Assembly: GCA_001295905.1 (NCBI GenBank)
Contig: LJHT01000016.1
Span: 49,281-113,280, forward strand
Length of the DNA stretch: 64,000 bases
Direction of reading: 5' to 3'
Source of the DNA: a beta proteobacterium AAP51
GTDB taxonomy: Bacteria > Pseudomonadota > Gammaproteobacteria > Burkholderiales > Burkholderiaceae_C
The translations under genes were made by a program, and so were the position numbers. The notes beneath the pieces are model-generated. The model did not search any database and had not been told where the DNA came from. It worked only from the letters and a program-made list of their open reading frames with translations. Shown here piece by piece: positions 57,161 through 64,000 of the stretch (the first letter of the stretch is position 1; every line of letters starts with the position of its first letter).

Positions 57161-58233
57161 ACCGCCGCCAGGGCCTGCTGCTGCCGGCGGCGCTGGCTTC
57201 GGCCTGCTCGCCGCCCAACCCGGTGGCCGACGCGGCCACGTTGGGCGGCTGCCAGGGCCAGGGCCACCCGGGCCTGGGCCGCGGTTTCCACCTCGGCAAC
57301 GTGTTCGGCCGCACGCTGGAAGACTTCCGCCTCATCGCCGCCACTGGGGCCACGCTAGTGCGCTTCGGCATCGAGCTGGTGGTGGACAAGACCGGCCAGC
57401 GCTACCAGACACTGCCCCCGGCCTTGCCCGAGCTGATGCGCCAGCTCGACTACGCCCGCGCCACCGGCCTGAAGCTGGTGCCCGTGCTGCGCCCCGAGCC
57501 CTACCCCGAATCGCCCCTGTGGGCCCGGCCTGCCTTGCAGGACAGCCTGGACGCGCTGTGGCGCACGCTGGCCCAGCAGCTGCGCGGCCGGCCCGAGGTG
57601 GCGGCCTTCGACCTGGTGAACGAAGCCCACCCGCCGGGCCTCACCTTCGCCATGAAGCAGGCGCGCTGGGAGCGCCTGGCCGAACGCCTGCTGCGCAGCG
57701 TGCGCGAGGTGGACCCCACGCGCACCATCGTCATCGAACCATCGCCGGGTGCGCGGCCCATGGGCTTTCCCACCGCCAGCCGCCTGCCCTTCGACAACGT
57801 GGTCTACAGCGTGCACATGTACGAGCCCTTCGAGTTCACGCACCAGCGCGTGGGCGACCCGCGCTTCACCGGCGTGGTGGGCTACCCCGGCCTGGTGCCC
57901 GACCAGGGTTACTGGGACCGCGAGCGCCTGCGTGCCGAGATGGCGCCGGTGCAGCAGTTCGGCCAGAAGCACGGGGTGGAGATCTACGTCGGCGAGTTCG
58001 GCGCACCGCGCTGGGCGCCCGATGGTTCGCGTGAACGCTACCTGGGCGACCTGCTCTCGCTGTTCAACGAATGGGGCTGGAGCTGGACCTACCACGCCTG
58101 GCGCGAATGGCAGGGCTGGGACGCCGAGATGGGCCCCAACCAGCGCGTGTTCCACCGCAACGACAGCGAGCCCGCCTTCCGCCTGCTGCGCGAGGCGCTG
58201 AAAACCTGCAAGGCCCCGCATGAAAACCGTTGA
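57157..58233 (+). CDS. GH5-family glycoside hydrolase, predicted lipoprotein
   Basis: A 358-residue hydrolase of the cellulase-like (GH5) fold, predicted to be exported: lipobox-like SAC at residue 17. Catalytic residues fit GH5: Glu156 acid/base in DLVNEAHPP, His/Tyr pair in SVHMYEPFEF and nucleophile Glu280 in IYVGEFGAPR. EPS operons often carry a hydrolase that trims the polymer or frees the channel, as BcsZ does for cellulose. The specific linkage is unknown. It overlaps its downstream neighbour by 14 bases. Confidence 0.88.
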   Translation: MNRRQGLLLPAALASACSPPNPVADAATLGGCQGQGHPGLGRGFHLGNVFGRTLEDFRLIAATGATLVRFGIELVVDKTGQRYQTLPPALPELMRQLDYARATGLKLVPVLRPEPYPESPLWARPALQDSLDALWRTLAQQLRGRPEVAAFDLVNEAHPPGLTFAMKQARWERLAERLLRSVREVDPTRTIVIEPSPGARPMGFPTASRLPFDNVVYSVHMYEPFEFTHQRVGDPRFTGVVGYPGLVPDQGYWDRERLRAEMAPVQQFGQKHGVEIYVGEFGAPRWAPDGSRERYLGDLLSLFNEWGWSWTYHAWREWQGWDAEMGPNQRVFHRNDSEPAFRLLREALKTCKAPHENR

Positions 58234-59383
58234 AGCCGGCAGCGCTGCAGCCCCCGGCAGCCCGGTGCTGCGCATCCTGGGTACGCGCGGCGTGCCCGCC
58301 GCGCATGGGGGCTTCGAGACCTTTGCCGAGCACCTGGCGCTGTACCTGGTGCAGCGCGGCTGGCGCGTCACCGTTTACGGCCAGGAAGAAGGCAGCGGCC
58401 CCTGGGTGCACGACGAATGGCAGGGCGTGCAGCGTGTGCGCATTCCCGTGGCCAACACCGGGCCGGCCGGCACCATCGTCTTCGACTGGAAGGCCACGCG
58501 CCACGCCGCGCGTTCGCCCGGCCTGTGCCTCACGCTGGGCTACAACACGGCGCTGTTCTGCGCGCTGCTGCGCCTGGCGCGCGTGCCCAACCTCATCAAC
58601 ATGGACGGCATCGAGTGGCAGCGCGCGAAGTGGGGGCCGCTGGCCAAGGCCTGGTTCTGGCTGAACGAACACCTGGGCAGCCGGCTGGGCAACCACCTGG
58701 TGGCCGACCACCCCGAGATCGCGCGCCACCTGGGCCGCGCGGCGCCGGCCGCGAAGATCACGATGATTCCCTACGGCGCCGATGCCCTGGCCGGCCTGCC
58801 GGCCGCGCCCGTGCAGGCGCTGGGCCTGGAGCCGGGACGCTACCTCAGCCTGATTGCCCGGCCCGAGCCCGAGAACTCGGTGCTGGAAGTGGTGCAGGCC
58901 TTCTCCCGCCGCCCGCGCGGGCTGAAGCTGGCGGTGCTGGGGGCGTACCACGACAGCCACCCCTACCACCGGGCCGTGCGCGCCGCGGCCGGCCCCGAGG
59001 TGTGCTTCCTCGGCGCCATCTACGACAAGCCCGTGGTGCAGGCCCTGCGCCTGCACAGCCTGGCCTACGTGCACGGGCACCAGGTAGGCGGCACCAACCC
59101 TTCGCTGGTGGAAGCGCTGGGCGCGGGCAATGCCGTCATCGCGCATGACAACCGCTTCAACCGCTGGGTGCTGGATGCAGGCGAAGGGAACGGTGACAGC
59201 GGTGCCGGCTGCTACTTCGCCAGCGCCGACGCGCTGGATGCGCTGCTGAACAACCTGCTGCAAGACCCGCCGCGGCTGGCGGCGCTGCGCGCAGCGGCGC
59301 GCCAGCGCTTCGAGGCGGCCTTCACCTGGCCGCACGTGCTGGCGGCCTACGAAGCGCTGCTGCGGCGGCCCTGGCAGGCATGA
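58220..59383 (+). CDS. DUF1972/GT4-type glycosyltransferase (rhamnosyltransferase-like)
   Basis: A 387-residue glycosyltransferase with the DUF1972 N-terminal hallmark RILGTRGVPAAHGGFETFAEHLA, LTLGYNTALFC, NMDGIEWQRAKW and the GT4 C-terminal region (KPVVQALRLHSLAYVHGHQVGGTNPSLVEALGAG, split by convention). Relatives transfer rhamnose or other sugars in EPS and O-antigen clusters. The start lies inside the GH5 gene, a 14-base overlap in another frame. The last of the four glycosyltransferases in the operon. Confidence 0.9.
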   Translation: MKTVEAGSAAAPGSPVLRILGTRGVPAAHGGFETFAEHLALYLVQRGWRVTVYGQEEGSGPWVHDEWQGVQRVRIPVANTGPAGTIVFDWKATRHAARSPGLCLTLGYNTALFCALLRLARVPNLINMDGIEWQRAKWGPLAKAWFWLNEHLGSRLGNHLVADHPEIARHLGRAAPAAKITMIPYGADALAGLPAAPVQALGLEPGRYLSLIARPEPENSVLEVVQAFSRRPRGLKLAVLGAYHDSHPYHRAVRAAAGPEVCFLGAIYDKPVVQALRLHSLAYVHGHQVGGTNPSLVEALGAGNAVIAHDNRFNRWVLDAGEGNGDSGAGCYFASADALDALLNNLLQDPPRLAALRAAARQRFEAAFTWPHVLAAYEALLRRPWQA

Positions 59384-59411
59384 AGCGCGTGGCTATCCCG
59401 GGGGGCGCACC

Positions 59412-60086
59412 ATGAGCCTGTGGCACCGCGTCATCCACCCCATCACGCAGCACTTTCGGCGCCGCCGCGGGCAGGTGCTGCTGCGGCACTTTCCGCACAT
59501 CCGGCAGGCGCGCATCTGCGACCTGGGCGGTTCGCGCCACTTCTGGCAGAAGCTGGCATTGGGCATACCCGAGCAGCAGATCACCATCTACAACATCAGC
59601 CAGGACGTCACCACCGAGGGCATGGACCCCCAGGCCGAAGGCGGCATCCGCGTGCTGGTGTACGACGGCCAGCACCTGCCCGTGCCCGACCAGGCTTTCG
59701 ACCTGCTGGTGTGCAACTCGGTGCTGGAGCACGTGCCGCCCGCGCAGCGCGCCGCGCTGGCGCGCGAGATGCAGCGCGTGGCGCGCGCCGTGTTCTGCCA
59801 GACGCCGGCACGCAGCTTTCCCATCGAGCCGCATTTCCTGATGCCCTTCGTGCACTGGCTGCCGCGAAGCTGGGGCTACCAGCTGGCCAAGATCAGCCCC
59901 TGGCGGCTGCTGGCGCGGCCCTCGGCCGAAGAGATACACGCCTACTGGTGGGGCACGCAGCTGCTGGGGCGCAGCGAAGTGCAGCGCCTTTTTCCCGGCG
60001 CCCGCATCGAGACCGAACGCGTGGCGGGGCTGAGCAAGTCGTACTACGTCATCTGCGCCGCCAGCGAGCAAGGAAGAACAACATGA
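59412..60086 (+). CDS. SAM methyltransferase-like protein
   Basis: A 224-residue protein with a SAM-type Rossmann fold: ICDLGGSRHFWQKLA (motif I variant, Gly-Gly-Ser), VYDGQHLPVPDQAFDLLVCNSVLEHVPP, and a C-terminal helix region. Motif I differs from the usual GxGxG, so SAM binding is less certain. A hydrophobic and aromatic C-terminal part (FVHWLPRSWGYQLAKISPWRLLA) may contact the membrane. The stop overlaps the start of the last gene of the operon. Confidence 0.78.
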   Translation: MSLWHRVIHPITQHFRRRRGQVLLRHFPHIRQARICDLGGSRHFWQKLALGIPEQQITIYNISQDVTTEGMDPQAEGGIRVLVYDGQHLPVPDQAFDLLVCNSVLEHVPPAQRAALAREMQRVARAVFCQTPARSFPIEPHFLMPFVHWLPRSWGYQLAKISPWRLLARPSAEEIHAYWWGTQLLGRSEVQRLFPGARIETERVAGLSKSYYVICAASEQGRTT

Positions 60087-60961
60087 ACACCCGCACCGCA
60101 CCCACGCCCGGCCGCGCCGAGCTGGACCTTTCCGGCATCCAGCAGACCATCGGCGGCTACCGCAGCCTCTACGGCGGCGTGGCCGAAGACGCGCCCGACA
60201 CCACCACCGACGCCTACGCCACCGCGCAAGAGCAGGTGAACGCCGGCAAGGTGCGCGACTACCTGCTGCCGCGCGTGCAGGCCATCGGCGCGCGTTCGGT
60301 GCTGGACGTGGGCTGCGGCGTGGGCGCCATGGTGCGCACCTTCCTCGACCTCGGCTTCGACGCCTATGGCGTGGACCTGCCCGGCCTGCACACGCACTGG
60401 ACGCGCAACCGCCTGCCGCCCGAGCAGATGTTCATCGTCGACCCTGGCGAGCTGCGCCTGCCTTTCGAAGATGGCGGCATCGACTTCGTCTACACCTTCG
60501 GCGTCATCGAGCACGTGGCCACGACCGACGGGCAATCAGACCGCCTGCCCAACTACCACGCGCTGCGCCGGCAGTGGCTGCGCGAGCTGTTCCGCGTGGT
60601 GCGCCCGGGCGGGGCGATGCTGATTGCCGGGCCCAACCGGCAGTTCCCGGTGGACGTGGCCCACGGGCTGGACAGCCGCGCTTCGGCGCTGGAGCGCTGG
60701 CTGTCGGCGCGGCTGAAGGTCTCGGTGCACAAGACCTGGGGCGACAACTTCCTTTGGGCCTACGACGATGTGCGCGCCTACCTCGAAGGCCTGCACTATC
60801 GGCTGGAGCCGCAGGCGCTGGCGGGTTTCCTCAGCTGCTCGCGCGTGCCGGGGGCGGTGCGGCCGCTGGTGCAGGCCTATGTCGACCGCCTGCCCAAGGC
60901 GCTGCACGGCACGGGTTTCAACCCCTGGGTGATGGCGCTGGTGCACAAGCCGCTGGCTTGA
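60083..60961 (+). CDS. Class I SAM methyltransferase
   Basis: A 292-residue methyltransferase with SAM motif I VLDVGCGVGAMVRTF (about 74-88), LPFEDGGIDFVYTFGVIEHV and LFRVVRPGGAMLIAGPN. It is last in the EPS operon. The N-terminal 70 residues (RAELDLSGIQQTIGGYRSLYGG) may define the acceptor site. The acceptor is unknown; a sugar of the repeat unit is a reasonable guess. It ends 62 bases before the convergent beta-helix gene. Confidence 0.85.
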   Translation: MNTRTAPTPGRAELDLSGIQQTIGGYRSLYGGVAEDAPDTTTDAYATAQEQVNAGKVRDYLLPRVQAIGARSVLDVGCGVGAMVRTFLDLGFDAYGVDLPGLHTHWTRNRLPPEQMFIVDPGELRLPFEDGGIDFVYTFGVIEHVATTDGQSDRLPNYHALRRQWLRELFRVVRPGGAMLIAGPNRQFPVDVAHGLDSRASALERWLSARLKVSVHKTWGDNFLWAYDDVRAYLEGLHYRLEPQALAGFLSCSRVPGAVRPLVQAYVDRLPKALHGTGFNPWVMALVHKPLA

Positions 60962-60968
60962 AGCCGAC

Positions 60969-61000
60969 GGCTTGCGGCTGACAAGCCGGAGCCGCAGGCC
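60969..61000. terminator. Hairpin between the EPS operon and the convergent beta-helix gene
   Basis: An 11-base stem with one G-T pair (60969-60979 with 60990-61000, 10-base loop) sits in the 62-base gap between convergent genes, 7 bases after the EPS-operon stop. No T tract is present on either side, so it may work only partly or with Rho. Confidence 0.45.
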
Positions 61001-61023
61001 GTGCCTGCGCGGCCCGCGCTGGC

Positions 61024-64000
61024 CTAACGCCTGAAACCGGAATCGGCGCGCATCAGCAGCCGTTCGCTGCCGGCCGGCAGGGCCAGCGGCAGCGGCACCG
61101 GCTGGCCGTCCAGGCCCACGGCGCTGCAGCCCGCGGGCCAGCCCAGCTCGGCGCAGCCCACGCTGCGCGCACTGTCGCTGGGGGCGAAGGCCAGGGCCAC
61201 CCAGTCGGCGGGGCGGGCTGCGGTGTAGCCCGTCACTTCACGCACCGAGACGTTGTCGAAGGCCACCGCCTGGCGCAGGGTTTCCAGCTGCAGGTTCACG
61301 CGGGCGGGGTTGGCGGCCTTGGGCATGAAGTAGGCCTCGAAGGGCAGGGCGCCGGCCACGGCGGCGCGGCGCGGGCCGATGCTGGTGTAGCCGCGCTCGT
61401 CGGCCATGGAATCCCAGGGGCTGGCGTCGCGGCTGATGTAGGGCGCCGCCACCGTGGCGGCCGGGCCGGGCAGCACCGCCGTCCAGCGGAAGACATGCGG
61501 CACACCCGGGCGCAGCACGAAGGCGCTGCTGCCCAGCAGGTCGTCGGAGAAGCCGGCGGTGAAGCTGGCGCAGCCCCCGGTGCAGCCGGCCAGGCTGGGT
61601 AGGGCGCGCACCTCGTGGCCGCTGCCAGCGGGGTTGCGGTAGGCCAGCCAGCCGCTCAGCCCGGCCTCGAAGCCGCCGTTGTTCACCAGTTCCGGGCCCA
61701 GCTGGGGCTGCAGTGCTTCGAAGTGCAGCGGCCTTTGCGGCAGCGGTTCGCCCGGGTTCAGGGCCTGCCAGGCCAGGGGGTCGATGTACCTTTCACCGCC
61801 CGGTCCGCGCAGCTGCACGTGGGCCGCCAGCGGGCCCTGCAGCTGCAGCACCTGGTTGCCGCTGAAGCTGTTGCGGCCGGCGGCCAGCGCCGCCTCGCCA
61901 TCCAGCACATGCCAGAACCACACCGCCTGCGAGACCGTGAAGCTGGGCAGGGCGCCAGGCTGCGCCTGCACCTGCACCAGCGGCACGATCTGGTTGTTGC
62001 GCCAGACGTTGCCGCGCATCCAGTCGGCGTCGGTCTGGCCCATGCTGCCCCACAGGCCGGCCTGGGTGGCCAGCCAGATGCGGTTGTCTTCGATGCTCAG
62101 GTCGGAGGCGTTGTGCGCGAACACCCCGCGCGGCATGCCCACCAGCAGGTTCTGGCGCACGGCGACGTTGCGCGTGAAGTCGTCGATGTAGATGCCGGCC
62201 ACCACGTCGTTGCCGGCCTCGGTGGTGCCGGTGGTCTGCGCCTGGGCGCCGAGCACGCGGTTGTTCTGCACGCTGGCGGCCTGCGCGGCCGTGGCCAGCG
62301 CCCGGCCCTGCCAGGTGTAGATGCCGCCGCAGTCGCTCAGGCGCAGGCAGTAGCCCTGCACGGTGTTGTGGCTGATCTCGCTGCCGCCCAGGGCCGAAAA
62401 GGCGATGCCCACATAACCGGCGCCGTCGATGAGGTTGTGGGTGATGCGGGCGCCCGGCCCACCGGCGATGCCCGCCGCGGTGTGCGCCTGGTGGTGCGGC
62501 AGCGAGCCGGTGGCGTAAGCGCGGTTGCGGCTGATGAAGGCGCGCTCCACGTGCACGGCATCGATGCCGCGCAGGCCATTGCCGGCCAGCAGGCTGTCGG
62601 TGACGTTGGGGCCCGGCACGCTGGCCGCCAGAGGCACCCATTGCGCCAGCAAAAGGCCGGTGCCGCCGTTGTTGCGGGCATCCAGGCGCTGCAACTCGGC
62701 CTGTGGAGCGTCGATCAGGCGCAGCCCGTCTTCACGCGCGGCATGGAAGGCCAGGTCGCGCAGCACCAGGCCGCTGCGCTGCGAAAGTGCCAGCGCCACA
62801 TCGCGCACGCTGCCTTCCACCTGCGCCGTGTTCAGGTCGGCCGGCACGCCCGGCACCGGGCCGCGCAGCTGCAGGCGCTGCGTGGCGCTGTCGTGGAAGA
62901 ACTCGCCGGGCGCGTCCAGCATCCACGCCTTGTCCTGCAGCACATAGCCCTCGCCGGCATCCAGCGGCCAATCGAGCGCGCGGTCGAGGTCGAGCCAGCC
63001 GCTGCCCGCCGCCACGACGCGGCGCGTTTCCACCATCCAGGGTTTGCTGCGTATCTGCACCGTGGCGCCGATGAGCTCGCGGCCGGCCAGCGCGCGCGTG
63101 TCTTCGGCCTGCATCAGAAGCCGCGTGCGCGCCGCGTTGCTGCCGGCGGCCAGGGCCGTGTCGCGGCCGTTGCTGGCCGCATCGGGCCATTGCGCGGTGC
63201 GCAGCGGCAGGCCGTTGATGAAGAGCTGGCTGATCTTCGGCGTGCCTGCCGGCACGCTGCGCACCCAGTCGGCACCGCTGGCCTGCCAGCTGCCCGAGAA
63301 CTCGTCGGCCCCGGAGACCAGCGCGCGGCGCAGCGGGCACTCGGGGCCGTAGCCAGCGAGCACGCTGCCATCGGCCAGCTGCGCGGCGTTGAGCGCGAGC
63401 GTTTCACGCCACACGCTGCCGCAGCGCAGGAAGAGGCCCTGGCCGGACCGCAGCTGCACGCTGACGGCCTTGGCCAGGCTGCGCCAGGGCTGGCTGGCTG
63501 TGCCGGGGTGGTTGTCGTTGCCGGCCACGGCATCCACGTAGAACCCGGCCGCAGCCGGCGTGGCCGCGGCGGCGGCCAGGGCCTGCGCCGTGGGCAGCCG
63601 CAGGCGCAGCGCGCCTTCGGTGGTGAGCACGCGGCGCCCGGCTTCCAGGCCCTGCCCGTCGAAGGCCTGCGGGCCGGCGCCGCGGTCGAACACGGCCACG
63701 GCATCGGTGGGGCGCAGCACGGTGCTGCCCAGGCCGAGCGTTTCGATGTCGAGATGGCGCAGCCCGCGGCCCTGCTCGTCGGCTGCGTTGCTGAACACGA
63801 GTTCGAGCACGCCGCCATCGATGACCGTGCCCAGTTCCACGCGGTACTCGGCCACTGCGGCGCCGCGCACTTCCACGCTGCCGCGCAGCGCGCCGTTGTA
63901 GTGCACCGCCAGCTGGGCGCCGCTGCCGTTGACCAGCGGGCTGGCGGCCCGCAGGGTGATGGCGGTGACCGGGGGTGGCGGCGGCGGGGGCGGGGCGGGT
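61024..64000 (-). CDS. Secreted beta-helix/carbohydrate-binding protein (5' end outside window)
   Basis: A large extracellular protein whose start is beyond the window. The visible 991 residues begin in a poly-proline linker (PAPPPPPPPP). A carbohydrate-binding-like domain follows (VTAITLRAASPLVNGSGAQL onward, about residues 11-130, resembling calcium-dependent xylan-binding modules). Next is a long right-handed parallel beta-helix (from GFYVDAVAGNDNHPGTASQPW, with many Asn-rich coils, about 145-720). The C-terminal part has a CBM4/9-like domain (ELVNNGGFEAGLSGW, DNVSVREVTG). Such proteins are polysaccharide lyases, epimerases or sugar binders. It converges on the EPS operon and may act on the polymer, but no catalytic residues can be assigned from sequence alone. 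No PEP-CTERM tail is present. Confidence 0.82.
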   Translation of the reverse strand, partial: PAPPPPPPPPVTAITLRAASPLVNGSGAQLAVHYNGALRGSVEVRGAAVAEYRVELGTVIDGGVLELVFSNAADEQGRGLRHLDIETLGLGSTVLRPTDAVAVFDRGAGPQAFDGQGLEAGRRVLTTEGALRLRLPTAQALAAAAATPAAAGFYVDAVAGNDNHPGTASQPWRSLAKAVSVQLRSGQGLFLRCGSVWRETLALNAAQLADGSVLAGYGPECPLRRALVSGADEFSGSWQASGADWVRSVPAGTPKISQLFINGLPLRTAQWPDAASNGRDTALAAGSNAARTRLLMQAEDTRALAGRELIGATVQIRSKPWMVETRRVVAAGSGWLDLDRALDWPLDAGEGYVLQDKAWMLDAPGEFFHDSATQRLQLRGPVPGVPADLNTAQVEGSVRDVALALSQRSGLVLRDLAFHAAREDGLRLIDAPQAELQRLDARNNGGTGLLLAQWVPLAASVPGPNVTDSLLAGNGLRGIDAVHVERAFISRNRAYATGSLPHHQAHTAAGIAGGPGARITHNLIDGAGYVGIAFSALGGSEISHNTVQGYCLRLSDCGGIYTWQGRALATAAQAASVQNNRVLGAQAQTTGTTEAGNDVVAGIYIDDFTRNVAVRQNLLVGMPRGVFAHNASDLSIEDNRIWLATQAGLWGSMGQTDADWMRGNVWRNNQIVPLVQVQAQPGALPSFTVSQAVWFWHVLDGEAALAAGRNSFSGNQVLQLQGPLAAHVQLRGPGGERYIDPLAWQALNPGEPLPQRPLHFEALQPQLGPELVNNGGFEAGLSGWLAYRNPAGSGHEVRALPSLAGCTGGCASFTAGFSDDLLGSSAFVLRPGVPHVFRWTAVLPGPAATVAAPYISRDASPWDSMADERGYTSIGPRRAAVAGALPFEAYFMPKAANPARVNLQLETLRQAVAFDNVSVREVTGYTAARPADWVALAFAPSDSARSVGCAELGWPAGCSAVGLDGQPVPLPLALPAGSERLLMRADSGFRR

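Overview
This window is a 64 kb, GC-rich stretch from a beta-proteobacterial chromosome. The order Burkholderiales is well supported; the Rubrivivax/Leptothrix/Ideonella/Roseateles side is likely but not proven. Supporting marks are the murG-murC-ddl-ftsQ-ftsA-ftsZ order, petABC followed by sspA-sspB and tRNA-Thr, the DciA-M23 peptidase-secA group, a fused DUF3683/GlcD/Fe-S oxidoreductase, and an exosortase B exopolysaccharide (EPS) locus with PEP-CTERM proteins. No insertion sequence, phage, integrase or CRISPR array was seen. Codon usage looks uniform.

Layout. 1-6.8 kb: 3' end of the division and cell-wall (dcw) cluster, from truncated murG to ftsZ. 6.9-14 kb: an accessory block between ftsZ and lpxC holding two divergent PEP-CTERM genes, a DUF7010-like membrane protein, an NMT1/THI5-type ABC transporter, a large FAD oxidoreductase and a 55-residue basic protein. 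14-30.4 kb: housekeeping genes (lpxC, DegS/HtrA-type protease, Nif3 family, PdxA-like, DUF1631, mscL, petABC, sspAB, tRNA-Thr, DciA, M23 peptidase, secA). 30.4-34.3 kb: a secreted subtilase with a translationally coupled lipoprotein that resembles the subtilase's own propeptide. 34.6-43.8 kb: DUF6065-like gene, argJ, MFS transporter, 1330-residue oxidoreductase, DUF971, ubiE and a shortened Tim44-like protein. 44-61 kb: one long plus-strand EPS operon (epsD-E-F-G, xrtB, epsI, flippase, four glycosyltransferases, four methyltransferases, polymerase, GH5 hydrolase). 61-64 kb: a convergent beta-helix/carbohydrate-binding protein cut by the window edge.

How the parts fit. The EPS operon carries a Wzx/Wzy-type assembly line, an export channel, a chain-length protein, a kinase-like ATPase and the sorting enzyme XrtB. 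The PEP-CTERM proteins at 6.9-8.5 kb are plausible XrtB substrates. Three observations deserve most attention. First, the ATPase EpsG begins with two 24-residue motifs separated by 5 residues, the layout of a MshEN cyclic-di-GMP-binding domain. Second, strong sigma-54 (-24/-12) promoter matches lie before both the EPS operon and the subtilase, suggesting shared control. Third, the lipoprotein after the subtilase looks like a free-standing I9 propeptide, hence a possible dedicated inhibitor or chaperone. All three are inferences from reading the sequence and no search was run.
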